From contig NZ_LZQD01000002.1 in NCBI RefSeq assembly GCF_001858025.1, forward strand, positions 524,120 to 588,119: a DNA stretch of 64,000 nucleotides. Reading direction: 5' to 3'. The position numbers and the translations under genes were made by a program. Positions 8,038-16,914 of the stretch are shown in pieces; the first letter of the stretch is position 1, and each line of letters starts with the position of its first letter. Under the pieces are notes generated by a model. The model ran no database searches, was not told the DNA's origin, and was given only the letters and a program-made list of their open reading frames with translations. This stretch comes from Trichormus sp. NMC-1. GTDB lineage: Bacteria; Cyanobacteriota; Cyanobacteriia; Cyanobacteriales; Nostocaceae.

Positions 8038-8517
8038 TCAATCCATACTAACCCTCCTGACGTGCAAATCAACTGGTCTAGCACCAATGGCACAACCCCC
8101 TGGTAAAGGCATTTGTGCTACTCCCAGTCGCGCTAACAGAGGTCCGATGGCAAAAAAGCTGGCTCGCAGTTGAGTAACTAGTTCATAAGGCGCTTTGGAT
8201 GTGCTAATTTCCCTGGCATCAACATCTAAAATGTCGTCTTCTCTGGTTAAGCGCAATCCCAAAGCTGATAAAACTTGCCCCATGCGCTCTACGTCCGCTA
8301 ATAAGGGGACATTGCGAATACGACAATCTCCTGAACAAAGCAAAGCTCCAGCCATGATTACCAGTGCTGAATTTTTTGCCCCGCTAATTTTTACATGACC
8401 TTGCAAAGGATGCCCACCCCAAATTTGCAAAACTGAGGAGTCTGCTTCAGGTGAAGACTTGGCATCTGGTAAGCTGCTAGAAGAATTAATAAGCCTACCT
8501 CCAAAAAAAGTACGCAA
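8038..8517 (-). pseudogene. Truncated second copy of murA (first 154 codons)
   Basis: This frame encodes 159 residues. Residues 1-154 are identical to full-length MurA at 4377-5786, including the catalytic cysteine C142. It then runs five foreign codons (RVSMD) and stops. It lies within the 749-bp repeat, so it keeps the murA start region and presumably its promoter. It lacks about two thirds of the enzyme and cannot form the active site, so loss of function is expected. A stable N-terminal fragment that interferes with MurA is conceivable but unsupported. The identity implies a very recent duplication or an assembly artefact. Confidence 0.9.
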
Positions 8518-8804
8518 TAATAAAGGTTTAAAGTTGGTTTTGATTCTACAGTAAAGAGTTGGTTTGTCTACATTTTGGTGTGATGACTTGTGAAGATAAA
8601 TTTTAACTTTCTATGTTCTGACGGCTGTAAATAATTACTGGCAAGCTTTCTGCGGTTTGAAAATTTATTGGCTATGTTAACATCAATTACGTATCAAAAC
8701 CAAAAACAATACTCAGTAAGAAGCTGATTCTGTTTTTTTTGGCAGTACCTATGAGAATAATCTTGGTTGACAAACTTACAGAATTAAGCAATAATAAGAA
8801 ATTG
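8056..8804. repeat. 749-bp direct repeat, displaced copy
   Basis: A second copy of 5325-6073 in the same orientation. The left junction lies after an unrelated 22-bp stretch. The 10-mer ATGTTTGAAA occurs on both sides (8024-8033 and 8805-8814), which looks like a target duplication or microhomology. It carries the murA start region facing left and the tRNA-type promoter (TTGACA 8767, AATAAT 8790) facing right towards a toxin-antitoxin pair. Confidence 0.9.
8767..8795 (+). promoter_or_regulatory. Duplicated tRNA-type promoter, now facing a TA module
   Basis: An exact copy of the TTGACA-17 bp-AATAAT promoter of tRNA-Leu(CAG). No tRNA follows. The next gene to the right is the antitoxin at 9027, about 230 bp away, with no obvious terminator between. 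A separate TATAAT at 8992-8997 may be the module's own -10 box. Confidence 0.5.
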
Positions 8805-9026
8805 ATGTTTGAAAGATAGAAGTCAAGGGTGACTGGATGAGGATTTTTACAGGTTATAAAATTGAGAATAGAAAACCTAGAAGTGGAGTAGGGGATTAGC
8901 ACGGCTTTGGTGTAACCCGTTACGTAGGCTGTCGGGATAAATCATAATAAAGGGAAGAGGCGAAGAAACGAGACCATCAAAGCGGATTGCTATATAATAT
9001 TTGTAGTGAGTAGGAGATCAATAACA

Positions 9027-9317
9027 ATGTCAGAAAAAACTTTCGATATTGCTTACTTATCTGATAATTTACTGGAGTTATTATCAGATATCCAAAATAA
9101 TATGGAAATTACGCTAACTAATCAAGGGGTTCCTTGGGCAAAAGTCTTACCTATTTCTTCAGAAAATATTACAGTGGAAAAAGTGGGTTTAAATCAAATG
9201 AGTAACCAAGGTATTTTAGAGCCAAGAATTGCGGGTTTTTGGCAAGGACAGGTGAAGATTGCTGATGATTTTGATGAAACTTCAGAAGAAGTGATTGCTG
9301 CTTTTTATGGGGAATAA
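9027..9317 (+). CDS. Phd/YefM-type antitoxin of a PIN (VapC-like) module
   Basis: The 96-residue protein has DIAYLSDNLLELLSDIQNNMEITLTNQGVPWAKVLPI, the pattern of Phd-like antitoxins (a beta-hairpin with PxAxLxP-like ending), then a C-terminal tail DDFDETSEEVIAAFYGE typical of the toxin-binding end. I chose the ATG at 9027 over one seven codons earlier because AGGAGA sits about 10 nt before it. The toxin frame begins 8 bp after the stop. The toxin is broken, so this antitoxin is now orphaned. Confidence 0.75.
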   Translation: MSEKTFDIAYLSDNLLELLSDIQNNMEITLTNQGVPWAKVLPISSENITVEKVGLNQMSNQGILEPRIAGFWQGQVKIADDFDETSEEVIAAFYGE

Positions 9318-9324
9318 TATAATA

Positions 9325-9849
9325 ATGAATTTTCTGTTAGATACTCATATTCTGTTATGGTTTTTAGAAAATAATTCTAAGTTATCAAATCAGGTACGAG
9401 AAGTAATTACTAATCCTGAAAATTTAATTTTTGTTAGTGCTATTAGTGCTTGGGAAATTTCTATTAAACAGTCTTTAGGAAAGTTAATAGCTCCTAGTAA
9501 TTTAGAGGAGGCTTTGCGCTTTAGTCGTTTAGAGGTTTTAGAGATGAAGTTGGTAAGTAGGTGGGCGTTAAAAAATATAATATAGACCTAACCCCCCAGC
9601 CCCCTTCCCTACCAGGGAAGTGGGAGTCAAAGCCTCTCCCCTTGTAGGGGAGAGGTTTGGAGAGAGGTTTTATATTTAATTGCGCCAAGCTACTTACATG
9701 GAATCAAAGTTGCTGATTTGCCAATGTATCACAAACATCCTTTTGATAGAATGTTAATTGCTTAGGCTTTGGTGGAAGGGTTAACGATAATTACGGTAGA
9801 TGAAAAGTTTAAATTTTATGATGTGCCGTTATTAATAATTGAATCTTGA
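9325..9849 (+). pseudogene. PIN-domain (VapC-like) toxin, disrupted by a miniature element and a stop codon
   Basis: Residues up to EVLEMKLV encode the first two thirds of a PIN ribonuclease: NFLLDTHILLWF with the first catalytic Asp, then AWEISIKQSLGKL with the catalytic Glu. A 139-bp element (9556-9694) then interrupts the frame. Removing it with one TA duplicate joins GTA to CAT and restores HGIKVADLPMYHKHPFDRMLIA, which holds the third catalytic Asp. One codon later a TAG replaces what is normally a Gln codon, and the frame continues ALVEGLTIITVDEKF to a natural stop at 9849. Intact length would be about 128 residues, normal for VapC-type toxins. Two independent lesions make it inactive. 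Confidence 0.88.
9556..9694. mobile_element. 139-bp MITE inserted in the PIN toxin gene
   Basis: Imperfect terminal inverted repeats (AGTAGGTGGGCG at the left; AGTAGCTTGGCG at the right, read inward) are flanked by TA at 9554-9555 and 9695-9696, a TA target duplication. The interior is the cyanobacterial C-rich palindrome type (CCCCTTCCCTACCAGGGAAG and CTCTCCCCTTGTAGGGGAGAG). The first 21 bases, counting the TA, match the element at 43917-44042. TA targets fit a non-autonomous relative of an IS630/Tc1-type transposon (inference). Confidence 0.8.
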
Positions 9850-9876
9850 TAATATCGCATCAATGACAAGGATGAT

Positions 9877-9904
9877 GTAGAGACGTTTCATGAAACATCT
9901 CTAC
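9877..9904. terminator. 28-bp palindrome (hairpin repeat)
   Basis: GTAGAGACGTTTCA is followed by its near-exact inverse (one mismatch). The same palindrome occurs perfectly at 22303-22330 and in variant form inside 17957-18056. It may act as a terminator for either strand, though no T-run is attached. Confidence 0.5.
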
Positions 9905-9924
9905 AATGTGGTTTCCCTAAATGA

Positions 9925-10030
9925 TACAGCACTTCCCGGTGTTATGAGGTACAAGAACCCCACCCCCAACCCCCTCCCCGCAAGCGATGAGGGGGCTAAG
10001 ATGTACTTCATAAGAGCGGAAACCGCTGTA
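9925..10030. repeat. 106-bp TATAGC-type element, copy 2 (type ii, GC-rich core)
   Basis: The ends TACAGC and GCTGTA are inverted. The inner arms TTATGAGGTACA and TGTACTTCATAA pair. The core holds CCCCACCCCCAACCCC and CCCCGCAAGCGATGAGGGGG. Same layout and length class as 16487-16591 and 32828-32933. It lies 8 bp beyond the stop of the giant RTX gene and may serve as its transcription end. Confidence 0.65.
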
Positions 10031-10037
10031 TGAGAAG

Positions 10038-13000
10038 CTACACCAAGGTAGTTGTAAAGTTATTGAGTCCTAGAGTACCTGTTAATCCTGTCACCTCAAT
10101 AATTGCATCAGCAGTGGCACTAAATCCGGCTGTAGCATTATTAATAGCGACAAAGGTACGGCTACCAAAGGAGAATTGAGCAGCAGAGTTAGCGGCAAAA
10201 CTAGCGGTGGTTAATTTGGCTGTAATGCCAGTTGTATCAAGTGTTGCTACAGTTCCCACGTTATTGAATGCGGTGCGTGCTGTGGAAACGAGGAATAAAT
10301 CATTACCAGCAGTAGCATTGAAGTCTGTAATAACATCAAAGCTATTGAAGACGGAATCAGCTAAGTTGCGGTAGTCAAAACGATCTATTCCTAACCCTCC
10401 AGTGAGAGTATCTTTTCCAGTTCCACCGGTTAGTAAGTCATTACCTGCACCACCATTAAGGATGTTATTAGCAGCGTTACCTGTAATGACATTATTACCA
10501 GCATTACCAGTACCGTTAATCGCGGCTGTTCCTACGAGAGTCAGGTTTTCGATGTTGGTGAGAGTGGCAATACTAAAAGTGACACTAGATTGAATTGTAT
10601 CTGTGCCTTGTCCTGCATTTTCGGTGATGGTGTCAGTGGTGCTATCAACAATGTAGGTATCGTTGCCTAAACCGCCAATTAGGGTATCAACACCAGCACC
10701 ACCATTGAGGATGTTGTTACCAGTGTTACCTGTGATAACGTTATTGCCAGTATTACCTGTACCGTTAATCGCACCTGTTCCTGTCAGGGTGAGGTTTTCA
10801 ACATTGGTGAGAGTGGCAATAGTAAAGGTGACACTAGATTGAATGGTATCTGTGCCTTGCCCGGAAAGTTCGGTGATGGTGTCAGTGGTGGTATCGACAA
10901 TGTAGATATCATTGCCTAAACCACCAATGAGGGTATCAATACCAGCACCACCATTGAGAGTATCGTTACCAGCACCACCATTAAGGATGTTATTACCAGC
11001 GTTACCTGTAATAACGTTATTACCAGCATTCCCTGTCCCGTTAATCGCGGCTGTTCCTGTCAGGGTGAGGTTTTCGATGTTGGTGAGAGTGGCAATAGTA
11101 AAGGTGACACTAGATTGAATGGTATCTGTGCCTTGCCCTGCATTTTCGGTGATGGTGTCAGTGGTGCTATCAACAATGTAGGTATCGTTGCCTAAACCGC
11201 CAATGAGGGTATCAACACCAGCACCACCATCAAGAATGTTATTACCTGTGTTACCTGTGATGACGTTATTACCAGCATTACCAGTACCGTTAATTGCAGA
11301 TGTTCCTGTCAGGGTAAGGTTTTCAATGTTTGGCAGGGTAGCTAGGCTAAAGGTGACACTGGATTGAATTGTATCTGTGCCTTCATTGGCATTTTCGGTA
11401 ATAGTGTCAGTGGTGCTATCGACAATGTAGGTATCATCCCCTGTACCACCTATGAGGGAATCATTCCCAGTACCACCATTGAGGGTATCGTTACCTGCAC
11501 CACCATTGAGGATGTTATTCAGACTATTGCCAACTAAGTTGTCATTTAAGCTACCACCAATCACGTTTTCGATATTGACAAAATGCTGACCACCCCAAAT
11601 TTGACCTAATGTTAAGGTGAGATTTTCATTAATGACTTGTGATCCTGCCCAACTCAGATTGACGTTGATATTTTTGGTGGTAGTTTGTGAGAAATCGAGT
11701 GTATCTTGATCTTTAGCAACTTGAACAGCATTAAAGCTTTCCCACGTACTAAAATTAGGAGTTTGAACTACACTGGTCAGGTTACCATTAGCTTGAAGAT
11801 AGGTGTTATGAACTGTTTTTAATCCTACTTTCCCATTGCCAGCATCAACAAGATTGAAACTTTCCCAAGTGCTAAAATTAGTGGTTTGAACTACCCTGGT
11901 CAGGTCACCATTAGCTTGCAGATAGGTATTGTGATCTGTTTTTAATCCTATTTTTCCATTGCCAGCATCAACAATATTAAAGCTTTCCCAAGTGCTAAAA
12001 TTAGTGGTTTGAACTACACTTGTCTTGTCACCATTAGCTTGAAGATAGGTATTATGAACTGTCTGTAGTCCAGTGATGAGGATTTCCTTGATGATATCAC
12101 TTCCTTGTTGGGAGTCTGTATCAAATACATAAGTATCAATACCTGCATCACCATTGAGGGAATCATTCCCAGTACCACCATTGAGGGAATCATTCCCAGT
12201 ACCACCATTGAGGGAATCATTCCCAGTACCACCATTGAGGGAATCATTCCCAGTACCACCATTGAGGGAATCATTCCCAGTACCACCATTGAGGGAATCA
12301 TTCCCAGTACCACCATTGAGGGAATCATTCCCAGTACCACCATTGAGGGAATCATTCCCAGTACCACCATTGAGGGAATCATTCCCAGTACCACCATTGA
12401 GGGAATCATTCCCAGTACCACCATTGAGGGAATCATTCCCAGTACCACCATTGAGGGTGTCATTGCCATCGCTACCATTGAGGATGTTATTAGCGGTGTT
12501 ACCTGTGATAAGGTTATTACCAGCATTACCTGTACCGTTAATCACATCTGTTCCTATCAGAGTCAGGTTTTCAATGTTTGCTATGTTAGCTAGACTATAG
12601 GTAATACTGGATTGAATTAGATTTTGAGCTACATAAACGACTTGTTCAACTTTGACAGAGAAAGCTCTATCATTCCAGTCATTTCCTACCCAAGAAGCTG
12701 AAGAATTAAAAACTTTTTCGTATATAGTTCTTGATGTATTCTCGTATGGACTGCTGTAAAGGGTTATTTTCCACCCATCCGGGATTATGAGAGAACTTAT
12801 ACTCCGAGGATCAAAGGAATAAGCAGTAAAATGATTGAAATCATATTCTCCTGGTGCTAATTTGAAACTTTTACCACCATAACTTCCATGTTCAAAAACT
12901 TCTGCATAACGATCAGATACTACAAGGGAAGAAACAGTGTCATTAAAATTCCAATAATCTCCTGTGAACGAAGTATCTGAAGTATATACTTTGTTAGCAC

Positions 13001-16000
13001 CTGTAAAGTCTGAATTATGATACAGTCTCATACTCCAGCCATTAGGAAGTTTTAAAGAGCTTAAAATGTTGTCACCAAAACCATTACTTGTCAAGTAATT
13101 TACATCGTATCTACCAGGTGCTAATGTTAAACTTCTACCTTGATAGTTGCTATCTTCAAAGATTTCTGCTGCTTCTATAATCAAATCTCGTTGAAGATTG
13201 AAACCAGAATTTGCATTTAATAAAGCAATATTCTTTCCATTGAAACTTAAAGTATTAGTGGTAGTGTTGTAGCTAAACTTGGTCTTATCAATGCTGCCTG
13301 TAAAAGCGAATTTATTGACGAGTATTTTATCTCCTTGTTGAGCATTAAAATCTTGGATAGTATCTATTCCAGAATAGGAGAATGAGTCATAAACAAAAAC
13401 ATCACTACCTTCTCCACCCCAAAGTTCATCACTTCCATCACCACCATTGATGATGTCATTACCAGACTCACCATTGAGGATATCATTACCTTCACCACCC
13501 TCTAAATAATCATTACCATCATTGCCGTAGAAATTGATCAGTGGTTGGTACTTGTTGCGATATTCCTGGGAACTGTTATTGTTTATGCCAAACCCCCCAA
13601 AGAGGATGTCATTCCCTTGACCTCCCTCAATTATGTCGTTGCCTAAAAGACCTAAAACTATGTCTGCACCACCGAAAGAGTGAATTCTATCACCTGCAAA
13701 AGAGGATTTATTACTGGTATCGAAGGTATCAGCAGTATCACTGCCTAAAATAAGAGTTTGTTTGAATGTACTGATTGTGCCAGTAAAATTTCCTTGAGCA
13801 TCCGTCACTCTTAAATCCTGTACTAATGCAAGAAAGCTGGCATCGTCTATACCAAAATCCTTCAAACTATTGCTGAGAGTGGCAACAAGCTCGGAGCGTT
13901 CCAGATTAGAGCTATCTGAATAATTCACTAAGATATCTATGCCACTTTGAGAAGAGCCTAATCGTAGGTTATAAGAATACGGTTTGTCTTTTGCACCTAG
14001 CAAAGATGGCAAAACTAGCGTATCTAATCCAGGCTGAAAATCCCTAACGACTATTTTTTCTCTGTTTCCTTGCTGAATAATGTCTCCCCAGTTTTCCGTG
14101 CCAAAGCTTGTAACAGCATTTTTAGCGCGCTCTTTTTGAGCTTCAATGGCAGCTTGGGCTGCGTTAGAATCATTCAATAACTCACCGATTCCTCGACCTG
14201 TTGAAAATATCCACTCCACGACTGATTGTGCGGTTTCGCCAAATTTTTTGCCTGCTATTTTACCTAAACCTGCACCCAATAAATCTAAGGCTAAATCTCC
14301 AAAGAATCCTCCCCAATTCACATCGGAAGCGGAGGGATCTATTGTCACGGCATTGACAAAATCAGCTAACTTTTGAGTGTTAAAGTTAAAAGCCAATTTT
14401 ACTTGACCTTTTAGGTTGAGCAAAAATTTGTCTGCACCCTTTCCGCCAAACAGTGTCTTTGTAAGATTAGGATTATTACTTACACCAGCGACTGCATAGA
14501 TAGTGTCATTGCCATCAAGACCGTTGAGAGTATAGGAGTCCTTTGCATAAATATCATCACCCAAATCTACTGCTAGAGTATCATTGCTGTTACTGCCTTG
14601 ATAATTAAAACTGCCTCCATTCTGGACAAAAATATTCTGACCGACACCTTTACCATGAGATCCATGAGAGAAATCAAATTGGGTATTACCACCTCTGGCT
14701 GAATTGGTATTGAAGTTGCTATTAGTCAGGGTTAAACTCGCACCAGACCTGACGAAAATAGCACCACCTAAGCCAGCACCTCCACCGGCTGTTCCACTGT
14801 GTCTACCGATGGTGTACCCGTTACCCCCTGAACCATCAGCACCAAACTCTCCTCCTTTTCCTCCTTTTCCTGTTATTCCATACTCAGGTGCAGAAGAACC
14901 ATCATAATCCTGTCCGCCGCCACCGCCGCCGCCACCGCCGCCACCAAAGCCCCCGTTTCCTCCATTTCCTCCATTTCCAGCATAATCAACCCAACTTAGT
15001 CCCCAAGCACCAGCGCCGCCGCCGCCGCCACCACCGCCAATCCCAAAGCTACCGTCTCTCCCGTTTGTACCATTGTTAGCGTAGTATGTCGCCGTCCCCC
15101 AATCGTAGCTATAACCTTGACCACCGCTACCGCCTGAACCACCGGCATCTGTTTTATATTCGGCTGTAATATTAAATCCTCCGCCATGACCTCCTGCTTT
15201 ACCTTCTTCCCCCCCCAAATTACCACCTGAAATAAAAACGCCTCCACCAGAAGGAATAGTATTACCCCCAACAGCCAGATTGTTGTAGAAATATGCATCC
15301 TTAACAGTTACATTCCCTGAATTAATAAACAGCGCCCCCCCAGCGCCTAGACCACCGCCACCACCATTGTAGCCATCGCCTCCTTTTGCGTAACCCCCGA
15401 AAAAGGTAAGTCCTGAGAAAGTAACCGTAGCCCCATTGACTGTAATAATCTGATATCCACCTTGACCATAAATGTAGGTATTACCATCATCAGTAAAAAC
15501 AATGTCATTGCCTGCATTCAGAGTGGGTAGAGAACTGTTAAGACGAATTGTGCCACTCACACCTGTCAGATCAATGGTATCTACTCCAGCCATGTTGCCT
15601 GCATCAATGATGGCTTGGCGCAGAGAACCAGCACCACTATCGTTATTGTTAGTGACTTTAAAAGGGTTGTTTTGTTCTATGGTAATTAAATTTCCATCCA
15701 CCGTCACAGTCGCACTATCATCCTCAGCCTGCAAAACCGCTAATTCTTGCTCACTTATACTCTTCCCTTCCACCAACCTCGCAAAAACATAACCCTCATC
15801 TCCTGCTGCATCAGTTGTATTAATCTGTGAATCTACATAATGTCCGTATTCTTCCAACAATACAGCTACAATTGCATCGAGATTATTAGCATTTGCGGTA
15901 ATAAACTCTTGGGATAGATAAATCTTACCTGTAGCTACAGCAAAAGCCCCATTTGCACCATTAATATCATTACGATTCACAATCTCGATGGTAGGAATAT

Positions 16001-16253
16001 CGCTAAAATCCCCTTCAGCCAATTTGTCAAATATTGAATTAGCTACTGACTGATTAAAATCACTACCAAAAGCAGTTTCTAGCTTTGTGGTGTACCCTGC
16101 ATCAAATCGGAACTGACTGAGATATTCAGATGTATTCTGTAACGCTTGATCTAAAATGCTATCTAAATTAGTTGATAAATACTGAGAATCGACGACTTCC
16201 CAAGGAAAACGGACTTTATGTGAATGGTTGGGTACAGTTCTGAAGCTGGTCAT
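10038..16253 (-). CDS. Giant RTX / beta-helix / crystallin-repeat surface protein
   Basis: About 2071 residues. I start at the ATG at 16253, 17 codons into the frame, because AGGAG lies six bases before it. In order: an N-terminal region with an EEYGHYVD motif near residue 134 (a HExxH-like site whose first His is Glu, so probably not catalytic); a glycine-rich right-handed beta-helix-like region (about 280-530); a linker; RTX nonapeptides (GGxGNDxLx, calcium-binding); two beta/gamma-crystallin-like segments (EIFEDSNYQGRSLTL and EVFEHGSYGGKSFKL); a block with 11 identical 27-bp RTX units; three HNTYLQANGD repeats of the beta-trefoil/fascin type; about four or five long TDTIQSSVTF/ENLTLTG RTX modules; and a C-terminal domain like those of cyanobacterial RTX surface proteins. 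Probably exported by a type I system, since no N-terminal signal peptide is seen. No transporter gene is adjacent. Likely adhesion or matrix function (inference). Confidence 0.85.
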   Translation of the reverse strand: MTSFRTVPNHSHKVRFPWEVVDSQYLSTNLDSILDQALQNTSEYLSQFRFDAGYTTKLETAFGSDFNQSVANSIFDKLAEGDFSDIPTIEIVNRNDINGANGAFAVATGKIYLSQEFITANANNLDAIVAVLLEEYGHYVDSQINTTDAAGDEGYVFARLVEGKSISEQELAVLQAEDDSATVTVDGNLITIEQNNPFKVTNNNDSGAGSLRQAIIDAGNMAGVDTIDLTGVSGTIRLNSSLPTLNAGNDIVFTDDGNTYIYGQGGYQIITVNGATVTFSGLTFFGGYAKGGDGYNGGGGGLGAGGALFINSGNVTVKDAYFYNNLAVGGNTIPSGGGVFISGGNLGGEEGKAGGHGGGFNITAEYKTDAGGSGGSGGQGYSYDWGTATYYANNGTNGRDGSFGIGGGGGGGGAGAWGLSWVDYAGNGGNGGNGGFGGGGGGGGGGGQDYDGSSAPEYGITGKGGKGGEFGADGSGGNGYTIGRHSGTAGGGAGLGGAIFVRSGASLTLTNSNFNTNSARGGNTQFDFSHGSHGKGVGQNIFVQNGGSFNYQGSNSNDTLAVDLGDDIYAKDSYTLNGLDGNDTIYAVAGVSNNPNLTKTLFGGKGADKFLLNLKGQVKLAFNFNTQKLADFVNAVTIDPSASDVNWGGFFGDLALDLLGAGLGKIAGKKFGETAQSVVEWIFSTGRGIGELLNDSNAAQAAIEAQKERAKNAVTSFGTENWGDIIQQGNREKIVVRDFQPGLDTLVLPSLLGAKDKPYSYNLRLGSSQSGIDILVNYSDSSNLERSELVATLSNSLKDFGIDDASFLALVQDLRVTDAQGNFTGTISTFKQTLILGSDTADTFDTSNKSSFAGDRIHSFGGADIVLGLLGNDIIEGGQGNDILFGGFGINNNSSQEYRNKYQPLINFYGNDGNDYLEGGEGNDILNGESGNDIINGGDGSDELWGGEGSDVFVYDSFSYSGIDTIQDFNAQQGDKILVNKFAFTGSIDKTKFSYNTTTNTLSFNGKNIALLNANSGFNLQRDLIIEAAEIFEDSNYQGRSLTLAPGRYDVNYLTSNGFGDNILSSLKLPNGWSMRLYHNSDFTGANKVYTSDTSFTGDYWNFNDTVSSLVVSDRYAEVFEHGSYGGKSFKLAPGEYDFNHFTAYSFDPRSISSLIIPDGWKITLYSSPYENTSRTIYEKVFNSSASWVGNDWNDRAFSVKVEQVVYVAQNLIQSSITYSLANIANIENLTLIGTDVINGTGNAGNNLITGNTANNILNGSDGNDTLNGGTGNDSLNGGTGNDSLNGGTGNDSLNGGTGNDSLNGGTGNDSLNGGTGNDSLNGGTGNDSLNGGTGNDSLNGGTGNDSLNGGTGNDSLNGGTGNDSLNGDAGIDTYVFDTDSQQGSDIIKEILITGLQTVHNTYLQANGDKTSVVQTTNFSTWESFNIVDAGNGKIGLKTDHNTYLQANGDLTRVVQTTNFSTWESFNLVDAGNGKVGLKTVHNTYLQANGNLTSVVQTPNFSTWESFNAVQVAKDQDTLDFSQTTTKNINVNLSWAGSQVINENLTLTLGQIWGGQHFVNIENVIGGSLNDNLVGNSLNNILNGGAGNDTLNGGTGNDSLIGGTGDDTYIVDSTTDTITENANEGTDTIQSSVTFSLATLPNIENLTLTGTSAINGTGNAGNNVITGNTGNNILDGGAGVDTLIGGLGNDTYIVDSTTDTITENAGQGTDTIQSSVTFTIATLTNIENLTLTGTAAINGTGNAGNNVITGNAGNNILNGGAGNDTLNGGAGIDTLIGGLGNDIYIVDTTTDTITELSGQGTDTIQSSVTFTIATLTNVENLTLTGTGAINGTGNTGNNVITGNTGNNILNGGAGVDTLIGGLGNDTYIVDSTTDTITENAGQGTDTIQSSVTFSIATLTNIENLTLVGTAAINGTGNAGNNVITGNAANNILNGGAGNDLLTGGTGKDTLTGGLGIDRFDYRNLADSVFNSFDVITDFNATAGNDLFLVSTARTAFNNVGTVATLDTTGITAKLTTASFAANSAAQFSFGSRTFVAINNATAGFSATADAIIEVTGLTGTLGLNNFTTTLV
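12151..12447. repeat. 11 identical 27-bp tandem units inside the RTX gene
   Basis: Eleven perfect copies of a 27-bp unit (CCATTGAGGGAATCATTCCC then AGTACCA on the plus strand), each encoding a nine-residue RTX turn (NDSLNGGTG). A variant unit follows at 12448. Perfect identity at silent sites points to recent expansion by slippage or unequal exchange. The unit is a multiple of three, so copy-number change keeps the frame. Confidence 0.95.
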
Positions 16254-16378
16254 GACAGACTCCTGATTTTGAAATTGCAGATATAGTTTTCGTGATATTT
16301 CCACGCAGTGCGAGTAACACTAGTTAGCGTTTACCCAGCCTACCCAACCCTGTACCAACTTCCGTACCGAGAAATACC

Positions 16379-16404
16379 GACTTATTCTGACTTATTTGGA
16401 CTTA
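16379..16404 (-). promoter_or_regulatory. Three TAAGTC direct repeats at 10-bp spacing upstream of the RTX gene
   Basis: On the minus strand TAAGTC occurs three times with exactly 10 bp between starts, about 130 bp upstream of the RTX start codon. Helically phased direct repeats of this sort are typical of response-regulator operators. No known regulator is assigned. Confidence 0.4.
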
Positions 16405-16486
16405 GATAATTTCAAAGCCTATTTTGAGGTATAAAAGGGAAAAGCTACCTGTAGATAGATATAGATATCAGCTTCAAAAATCTTGA

Positions 16487-16591
16487 TATAGCGTTTATCG
16501 GTTGAGTGAAATACAATCACCCCACCCCCAACCCCCTCCCCGCAAGCGAGGAGGGGGCTACAATGTAGCTCATGTGATTAGGAAACGCTAT
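16487..16591. repeat. 105-bp TATAGC-type element, copy 3 (type ii)
   Basis: Ends TATAGCGTTT and AAACGCTAT are inverted. The core again holds CCCCACCCCCAACCCCC and CCCCGCAAGCGAGGAGGGGG. It lies in the region between the RTX gene and the HTH/NB-ARC gene, 36 bp from a type i element. Confidence 0.65.
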
Positions 16592-16627
16592 CAAGCCCAA
16601 ATAATGGAAAATATTCCAATTCAAATA

Positions 16628-16732
<105 letters not shown>

Positions 16733-16914
16733 TTTGTAATAAAATTTCTCGTTTTATTAAAAAATCGCAAATTCACCGAAAGTCTTAAGATTTACTCAGT
16801 GTAGAAATAGACCATTGTATAAAATATTTAGTTTTATAAGTTAAAACTTTTGTCATATATCTAAAGATAGATTGTAAGAAAACATTAATCATGGATAAAT
16901 TAAATTTATAACAT

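Noticed and set aside
8024-8055. CRISPR-like GTTTGAAAAGTC...CCATACTAACCC motif
   Set aside because: A single occurrence, no second repeat or spacer, and no cas genes; better seen as junction sequence of the 749-bp duplication.
12151-12447. CRISPR array
   Set aside because: Perfect tandem 27-bp units without spacers, in frame within a protein gene.
12014-12600. Long frames with VLGMIPSMV or PSTTIEGII repeats across the RTX gene
   Set aside because: They are other-frame readings of the 27-bp units, which keep every frame open.
10038-16253. Active metalloprotease in the RTX protein
   Set aside because: The candidate site reads EEYGH, lacking the first zinc His of HExxH.
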